Assembly: GCA_963575645.1 (NCBI GenBank)
Contig: OY754472.1
Span: 30,505,401-30,569,400 of the forward strand
Length of the DNA stretch: 64,000 nucleotides
Direction of reading: 5' to 3'
DNA from: Xanthostigma xanthostigma
Taxonomy: Eukaryota > Arthropoda > Insecta > Raphidioptera > Raphidiidae
Made by a program: the position numbers and the translations under genes. The notes under the pieces were generated by a model that saw nothing but the letters and a program-made list of their open reading frames with translations, was not told the origin of the DNA and did no database searches. Shown here in pieces: positions 56,630 through 64,000 of the stretch. Every line of letters starts with the position of its first letter. Positions within the stretch are counted from its first letter, which is position 1.

Positions 56630-57160
56630 ACAAGTGGGTTTGCCGGTTTTGACGAAAAAAAAGTGAGATCTAAGAAGGTGCCAAGTTTTCACTTATCAAG
56701 TTTACATAAACGAATAATTTATTTGTAACTAGCAGTCCCGCCCGGTTTCACCCGGGTGCAAAAGAACGAATGGAGGGAAAGGGACATGAGTACGCACAAT
56801 TCATCTTAGTTTACCGAGATGATTGTTGTGCACAAATTTCATGATGATCGGAGTTACCGTTCAAAAGTTTTTGTCAAACGGACAAATTTTGAGTTACATT
56901 TTGCAACATTTTTCATTGATGCTCCGCTTCTATTGATCGTAGCGTGATATTATATAGCCTATAGCCTTCCTCGATAAATGGGCTATCTAACAAAAAAAAT
57001 TAATTCGAACCAGTAGAGATTAGCGCGTTCAACCAAACAAACAAACTCTTCAGCGTTATATATATTAGTATCGATATAAAACATAAAACTTGCCAAGTTA
57101 AAACTTGGCACCTTCTTAGATCTCATTTCTTTTTTTCGGCAAAGCTGGAAACCCAGTTAT
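56630..57160. mobile_element. MITE split by an RTE-like LINE tail
   Basis: Arms 56636-56705 and 57085-57155 share TGAGATCTAAGAAGGTGCCA in inverse orientation. Between them lies the LINE tail 56728-57076 (CCCGCCCGGTTTCACCCGGG to TATATTAGTATCGAT). Confidence 0.65.
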
Positions 57161-58465
57161 TAAAGAAACAAAATTCTACTATCGTCTCTTGATAAGAAAG
57201 AAATTATCTAGTCAAATTAAAACCCGGGCTGTAAACAAAACCCCGCCCGGATGCTCCCCGGACGCCCTTAAAAAGAGGACAAATCCGGGGAAATCCGGAC
57301 GGATGGCAACCCTACCCTAGGCGTATGAAAATCGGAACACTGCTTGTTTAGGGAAACTTTAAATTTCAGTTCTGTAAAGTAAGCTAGTCTCGGAGATAAA
57401 GACGGACCGAAAGAGCATATTTTTAACAATTTTCAATGGGCGTCATTACAATTCAAAATATTAGCCTCTACAAATTCTTGAAATTTTTAACCACTAGCTC
57501 TTGGTCTATTATTTTTATCCCGCAAAATCAGAATGTTTACACATATTGAGGAATTGCTTTTGAAAATGATGAAAAGGATTGAGAGGAAAGTTTTGATTAT
57601 TTTTTTTTTTTCAAATATTTTAAAAGAAAACAATATTTTATTTTAATTTACTACAAAATATAGCCTTAAGTATTATTAAATACAAAAATATACTGTCATA
57701 TGATACTACTGACATGAACTATACTCGTTCAGAAATAACGAACTTAATTTATTTGAAAATTATTTTTGAGTAATCTTTCATTGTGGTGTCTAAATAATTA
57801 GACTTTACCGATCATAAAACTTTTTTGAATTTAATTTTTTTAGTGACATATAGTTAATATGTTCGAAAATTATGTTCGTAATATTCCACGAACATAAGTA
57901 TTTTTATAACGGAGAAAATGAACGACGCGGCACATAAAAACATTTTCAAATGTGATCTTGTAAAACCATACACATAGTTCGTGATATCATAAAATTTAAG
58001 TGGTTTAGATTTTTCGACATTGTCATATTATTGGGATTGAATAATATACGAAATACACAAATTAAAATGAAAGTTGAGTGTAAATTTGATTTTTTGCAAG
58101 GACTAACGTTTTAGTTCATTACTTTTTCACTTGCCATTTTTTTTAATTAAAAAAATCGGTATAGAGAGTCATACAAAATCATTTTTTGAAATGATTTTTA
58201 ATATGTTAACATTGTTAGTACATCCCGTGTCTAAATTTATAAATTAGTAATACGCTATCTTGGCTTTGATAATAATTGGTAGCTGCCTTTTAGGTGAAAA
58301 AAAAACCATAAGTACAAGAATATATAAAAAATCCTTTTAACAAGAAATTTCAATTGCGCTTAATAATATTTTTGAACAAGTATATCAAAAAGTAGATAGT
58401 AACTGCAATTGTTTTTACCAAGTATTTTCTGCAAAAATATTAGCAACTTAAAAAAAACTATTAGT
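57160..58465. other. Intergenic AT-rich stretch
   Basis: A CG-rich block at 57230-57320 (GGGGAAATCCGGACGGATGG) looks like one end of a DNA transposon whose partner was not found. Otherwise nothing is recognised. Confidence 0.3.
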
Positions 58466-58631
58466 CCAAGAGACGGTGACATCAAAACCTCAGTGATATG
58501 TTAGACGGAAACATTTTTTTTATTGAAAGACATGACTTTTTTGATGCCAATACATGAAAGATTGGCGGAAATAACTCCACGCTTCTCCTTGTCAGTCGCC
58601 TTTGAAAATATTATTAACAATTTTAGGATCA

Positions 58632-59408
58632 TACCGGGTGAGGCAAAAGTCCCGGAACGGTTGAATATTTCGCATACTACGCATCATATAAAAAAAAAAT
58701 ACGTGTCAAATATTTTTCACAAAACTATTTTTTGATACCACACATGACTCCCCACCCCCCACCCAGTTGGTGGGAGGAGGGGCAACTTTAAAATTTTAAA
58801 TAGGAACCCCTATTTTTTATTGCAGATTCGGATTCTACGGGAAAAATTACATCAATTTTACTTCGATCGTTTTTTTCGATTCGCGACCGATGTCGCGGTA
58901 ATCGCGAAAAACTTAAAAAATCAATAATTTCCGGAAAAGTCGGATGTTTTGCATATTACGCATAAAATCGAAAAACAAAAAAATACGTATCAAATATTTT
59001 TCGCAAAACTTTTTTTTGATACCACACATGACCCCCCACCCCCCAACCAGTGTGTGGAGGGAGGGGAAACATCGAAATTGTGAATGGAATGTCATCCATT
59101 ATTGCGAAATTGGATTGATTTTTTAAGTTTTTCGCGATTACCGTGACATCGATCGCGAATCGAAAAAAACGATCGAAGTAAAATTGATGTAATTTTTCCC
59201 GTAGAATCAGAATCTGCAATAAAAAATAGGGGTTCCTATTTAAAATTTTAAAGTTGCCCTTCCCCCCACCAACTGGGTGGGGGGTGGGGAGTCATGTGTG
59301 GTATCAAAAAATAGTTTTGCGAAAAATATTTGACACGTTTTTTTTTTTTTATATGATGCGTAGTATGCGAGATATTCAACCGTTCCGGGACTTTTGCCTC
59401 ACCCGGTA
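58632..59408. repeat. 777-bp palindromic element, arms ~295 bp
   Basis: TACCGGGTGAGGCAAAAGTC and its inverse bound arms that pair almost fully. The spacer (about 58926-59110) contains a third, more diverged copy of part of the arm (TTTTGATACCACACATGA.). The frames at 58913-59655 are by-products. TA at both ends suggests a Tc1/mariner-type MITE. Confidence 0.8.
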
Positions 59409-59693
59409 TATATTTCATTCAAGAAAAAGTCACATAAGAACTTTTATTGCATTTTTAAATACCAATCCAACGATACTCCATGGAATGGGGTGCGCGAAAA
59501 TAAAAATTTTCATCCCTCAGTTCTACGTATGGACAACTCCCCCTAAATTTTTTTTTTTGATAATTTTATTACACAGTTGTATGGGCGATTCACATAAGAT
59601 ACCTGCCTGTAAAATTTCATCCGAATCGATGGAAAGAAGTAAGAGTTGTTCGTAACATATTACTGAGGTTTTAATGTCACCGCCAGTGCCGGA

Positions 59694-60176
59694 TTAAGAC
59701 TTGTTGATGCCCTAAGCATTTCTTGCTTATGGGCCCCCATCTCTAACATGCTCAGTTTATAAAAAAAAATCAAATTGATACAAAAACGTTAAAAAGCATA
59801 GATTTTTAGGGAAAAAATTGAATTTTTCAATCAAATTGAAATTTTGGCTGTCTATAAAATCGGACTTTAGACATTTTTACACAATTAAATTAATATAAAA
59901 AAAGTTTCAAAACTTTAAAATTAAAAAAATTGAAACTTTAAGAAATAATGTTTTTTTCGTTTTCAATATAAAAATAAATTATTATTTATTCTTAACTTCT
60001 ATACTTCTAAAGACATATCAGTAGATCAAATGTTTGAGAACAACACAAAAAGAAAAAAAAATTGTTGACACAGTTTAGTGAGGTACTTTTCATTTCTGAG
60101 TTATGCTTCTTGGTGCCCCCTGAGACGTGATGCCCTAAGCAATTGCTTACTTTGCTTATAGATTAATCCGGCACTG
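59694..60176. mobile_element. 483-bp hAT-type MITE
   Basis: Ends CAGTGCCGGATTAA and TTAATCCGGCACTG are exact inverses with a perfect 8-bp duplication GTCACCGC (59686-59693 and 60177-60184). Same family as 44950-45352. Confidence 0.9.
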
Positions 60177-60710
60177 GTCACCGCCCTCTTACTACACATG
60201 ATTTAATTTTTTAAACAAAGGGATTTCGGCGACAAAAAATATGTACAGCGAAACCAGGTAATAAAAATTTTCAAAAAAATGTGTAAAGCACTTACGAGTA
60301 CGTTATCATAAGCCTCAAAATCTAGTAACAAGTTTCATTTTCAGAAAAAGATATAACTTATTTTATAATTTGTCACCAGACCTTAATCAAAAATTTTAGA
60401 GAGAATGTGTTAAGTACTAGTTTTAAAATACTGTAAAAAATAAATTTATATAATAGGAACACTACTACTGTATATTAAAATAGATACTGATTTGACTAAA
60501 AGCAGAAAAAACAATTCGTTAATTGTTTCCTGAAAATCAGGTTTATCAAGCAGATATATCAATAGTTGCATCATATTTTGCACCGATATTGTATTTTAAC
60601 ATTGTACCTTGAGCCTCATGACATTGAAATGTTAGAAAGGTTAGTTCTATACTGTTACCCTGCTGACGTCACTGGGTAACAGGATTATTTGAGCTGAAAC
60701 ATAGTAATAA

Positions 60711-61384
60711 TAGTCCATTGAAAAGTTACATTTGAAATTACATTTGTCAGAGGACGCAATTTTATTTTTTAGATATCAAGAAGGGTTTAGTGTAAAGTTA
60801 AATTCAAGTTTGTGAGGTCACAACTCTTGTCCCACGGCCGCCATCTTGGAAAAAGGGGTGCAAATGGTTTCCATGGTTTATCTCACGAACTATAGGTCTC
60901 ACAAAAATTTTTTTTAAACATTTTTGTAGAAAATATAATTTCCTACAACTCTGGTTCAGTAACTTTTTGTCGTAGAACCTATAATAGGTCAACAAGATCC
61001 TATAAATGTATACAATGTTGACTTTCATATACAAGATCCTGAGCCGCAGCCTGGTCCATCAAAAAAAGCAAGGACAGAGTAATTATGTCATTTCGAAAAT
61101 GACCGTGGATTAAGCCTGTTGGGAATACTACGACAAAAAGTTACTGAACCAAAGTTGTAGGATTGTATTTTCTACAAAAATGTTTAAACAATTTTTTGTG
61201 AGATAAACCATGGAAACCACTTGCATCCCTTTTTCCAAGATGGCGGCCGTGGGACAAGGGTTGTGACCCCACAAACTTGAATTTAACTTTACACTAACCC
61301 CTTCTTGATATCTAAAAAAATAAAATTGCGTCCTCTGACAAATGTAATTTTAGCCTCAAAAAATGTAACATTTCAATGGACTAT
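60711..61384. repeat. 674-bp foldback element, arms ~265 bp
   Basis: TAGTCCATTGAAA.GTTACAT and its inverse bound arms including AGATGGCGGCCGTGGGACAA. The spacer is about 145 bp (60979-61122). TA flanks suggest Tc1/mariner mobilisation. The frame 60804-61034 lies in an arm. Confidence 0.8.
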
Positions 61385-61989
61385 AAAGCGAATATTTGCT
61401 TGATAAAAAAACCTACAATGACAGAAGCTTCTCACTTATAAATGTAAAATAAATAAGAAAATGCTAAATTAATAATAAATAGTTAACACTGTAAGGAAAA
61501 TACAAAACATAGGAGAAACGTGTTTATAATATTTAAGGAATGTTAAATTTAAGTACAAAACTCGCAATGTTTCGTTCTTAGACGCCAACAGAAATTTGTT
61601 CTAAGGAATATATTAATTAAAATATACTTACTGTAATCAAAATTATATGGGTTACAGTTTAGCGAAATCAATAAATAAAAAAAAAATTGAAACCGTTGGT
61701 AAAATACAAAAATGATATTAACACAATTTAAGGTCCATAAATATCTCTGAAGCGGTTTACTGGAATAAAAAATATCTAAAATAATGGAACATCGAAGTAT
61801 AAACATAAAATTTAAATTTTATAAACAACATTACCGTTTTGTAAGTAGAAAGTTTCTATTTTACAAAAATTAATACGGCACTTTGGTATTTCAAAATAAG
61901 CTCTGTAAGGTTTTAGAATCTAGGGATGGTATCTGATAAATTATTTCATTTATACTTTAATGACATAAATTAGAATACTGGTTCCATTG

Positions 61990-62160
61990 GTTCTTGTTCA
62001 AAACCGACACAGAATCAAGCACAAAAAATAGCCCCGATTCTAATTTTAAAATACAGCTTGCGATCACGCAGTGGAGCTCGCAGTGACGTCATTTTCATCC
62101 TCGCAGTCAGCACAAGTCCCAGCAGCGGAAATACCAGCCTCGTGTTCAACGGTCTTAAGA
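61990..62160. mobile_element. PIF/Harbinger-type MITE fragment
   Basis: AAAATAGCCCC.ATTCTAATTT and the end CCAGCCTCGTGTTCAACGGT match the right part of 26939-27486 with more divergence. Confidence 0.55.
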
Positions 62161-62462
62161 TTGATTATAATTTTTTATTTATTTTCACATGCTTACTGTG
62201 TATTTGAAATATTTTTTATATAAGGGCGACCTCTAGAATTAGACGGTTTATCTAATGCTAAAGGATAAATTGCCTGAGCGCGGCTCTGTCTCTTCAATCC
62301 AAACGCTCCTTAAAGGGTTATGCAACTCTCAGTCCAATCCCTAGATTAATAACCTATTTTGTCTAAAGTTTCGAAATAGAAACACTAAACATATAACAGC
62401 AGATCACAAAATTTCAACACTTACTTCCTACTTAAGTATTATTATATCGACGGCGAAGATAT

Positions 62463-62826
62463 ACTACCTGCAAATACCTCCTGCACTTTTTCCCTCGCCC
62501 AAAAACGATTATAGCTCTCCAGATGCTACATTTAAATATAAAGGGTTCGGGTAAACAGCAAATATTCGGACCAAGAATCAAATTATAGATCTCACTGAGG
62601 AATTTTTCAAAATAAAAAATTCGTTGGCAATTTTTTTATAACTAATTAAGAAAGAGTTTTAAAATTTTCCAGGAATGTTTTTTTCAAATTTTTGATTCTT
62701 AATCCTTCATTTGGCGTGTAACCGAACTCCTTAGCTTTAAAAGTAGCGTTGGGAGAGCTGTAATCGTTTTTAGACAAGGGGAAAGGATTTGAGATGAAGT
62801 GTGCAAGGAGTATTTGTATGTAGCAC
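62463..62826. mobile_element. 364-bp inverted-repeat MITE
   Basis: AAAAACGATTATAGCTCTCC and CAAATACCTCCTGCAC at the left pair with the right arm at 62740-62826. The frame 62646-62846 lies in the right arm. Confidence 0.55.
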
Positions 62827-63224
62827 ATAATCTTAATGAAATTCAACCCATTTCAGTTACTTACATCAAATATTGATACACAAATTTAATTCAAGATACA
62901 TCAAATGGTACGCTAACGCATATTTACATTTCATTTACATTGCAATATTGCATTCAGACGAAACAAAATAGACTAACTCTGAAATCTACTCAAAACCATG
63001 GTTTTTATATTGAGGAAACAAAATTGTTTCGGTAGTATAACGTTCTCACGCTTTTTATGAACTGAGCCTACTATTTGACACAACTTGCATTCAATGTAAA
63101 TCATTCGGAGAAATGTAACAGGTAAAATCAATATGTTGATGTAAATCAAACACCCTGTATAAATTTTAGATATTTAGACGATCGACAACTCACAATATCA
63201 TCATCATCACTATCACTACAACGT

Positions 63225-63390
63225 TTGCCTCTGTTTGTTTTTCCACTTACTTCTTCTAAACCACGCAATGCATTTTGAAACGGTTTTCACTAATAGAAAG
63301 AGCGATAAACGAGGAAGGTTTGTATATATAATTTGTAAATATTTTGCACAAAATGGCTTTACTATGACGGTGTTTTGTCAAAAAAAAAAG
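63225..63390 (-). repeat. Isolated copy of the ~180-bp unit
   Basis: TTCTTCTAAACCACGCA, AGAGCGATAAACGAGGAAGG and TTTTGTCAAAA match the three tandem units at 33448-33975. Confidence 0.65.
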
Positions 63391-63624
63391 CTGTTTTCGT
63401 ACGGTTACATGGTTAACGCTGGCCAAATCTTTAGAGATACATCAAAACAATGTACTTTGATGGGCAGGTCAATATAATATTTCTAGAGAGTGCGAGAGAA
63501 ACAGGGAGAAAGCGACAGAAAGAGGCTATGTATTCATGAATCTTACAGTTTTGAACCAGAGTGAAACCGAAACGGGCCGCTAGTTTATACAATATAAAAA
63601 ATAAACCTTCAATATGATTTTTAC

Positions 63625-63661
63625 CGAAAAATATATAGACGGCTGTTTTGCCCGACGCCAT
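63625..63661 (-). other. Possible first coding exon (MASGKTAVYIFF)
   Basis: An ATG at 63661 is followed by 12 codons and a donor-like GTAAAA. No downstream exon in a matching phase was found to the left. Upstream, GAAGAAGAAGAAGAAG (63717-63733, plus strand) is a short microsatellite. Weak. Confidence 0.15.
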
Positions 63662-64000
63662 GAATTTGAACAGTGAGAATCAGCTTTTAAATGACGTACG
63701 TCATACGACGTGCGATGAAGAAGAAGAAGAAGACTCAACAGTTGAGGTCATAATATGTCTTGCGTTTCAAAGACGTTAGTAACTGAAGAGGATGAAAATA
63801 ATCATCGACGGCCTGATTTTTCTCGTGAATTATGCTGAATTAAATGTTTCAATACCAAAAACAAATTAAAAATTGTTCACATACATCCTCGGATATTCAT
63901 GAACGACTGCTAAAAATTTAAACGGGATTTAATCGCCCACCGCGTCTCTGTTATTGAGTTTTTGTTGATGGGATTCAGCGGCCGCCTTAAGTTCCATTGC

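Larger units (their letters stand above)
58471..60195. mobile_element. Nested inverted-repeat complex
   Basis: The outer arms (GGTGACATCAAAACCTCAGT at 58476 and its inverse at 59660-59690) enclose the palindrome at 58632-59408. The right arm is split by the hAT MITE at 59694-60176, after which it resumes with GTCACCGCCCTCTTACTAC. Confidence 0.6.

Noticed and set aside
58913..59655. Several frames of 60-133 codons
   Set aside because: All lie in arms or spacer of the palindromic element and mirror each other.
63625..63661. Start of a further gene at the right edge
   Set aside because: Only a 12-codon stub with a donor-like site; no partner exon found, kept only as a weak feature.

Overview
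The window looks like AT-rich, repeat-dense insect nuclear DNA. Genes are split by GT-AG introns, there is no bacterial gene packing, and MITEs, mariner and hAT remnants and RTE-like LINE 3' ends are abundant. The LINE tails (AGCGCGTTCAA ... TATTAGTATAGAT) are of a kind I associate with Lepidoptera; the order is a guess.

Layout. 1-4.1 kb: intergenic, mostly inverted-repeat elements. 4.1-9.95 kb (minus): a seven-exon MULE-transposase-like gene with an N-terminal FLYWCH finger and a C-terminal RING; nearly every large intron carries a MITE. 10-12.7 kb: a hAT copy nested in another TIR element. 12.9-26.6 kb (minus): receptor copy A, a six-exon single-pass protein with signal peptide, extracellular domain, TM helix and intracellular SEFIR domain (IL-17-receptor-like). 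Its first intron holds about 36 units of a 120-bp satellite. 26.6-30.1 kb: spacer with MITEs. 30.1-42.2 kb (minus): receptor copy B, the tandem paralogue with identical exon phases and a longer tail caused by an internal duplication. 42.2-45.4 kb: large palindromic elements. 45.5-47.5 kb (minus): a small two-TM gene with PPxY motifs. 47.5-64 kb: no convincing gene, mostly nested MITEs, a dead mariner, LINE tails and long hairpins.

How it fits together. The two receptor genes and their homologous flanks form a segmental tandem duplication (about 12.7-28.5 kb and 29.3-42.9 kb). Both reading frames are intact over all six exons, so both copies are probably functional. The SEFIR domain implies signalling through a SEFIR adaptor, but no adaptor or IL-17-like ligand gene is in the window. 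The remaining DNA is a layered record of transposition: at least nine hAT-type insertions with readable 8-bp target duplications, several nested. Exons were joined by hand from splice signals and frame; no alignment, expression data or database search was available.
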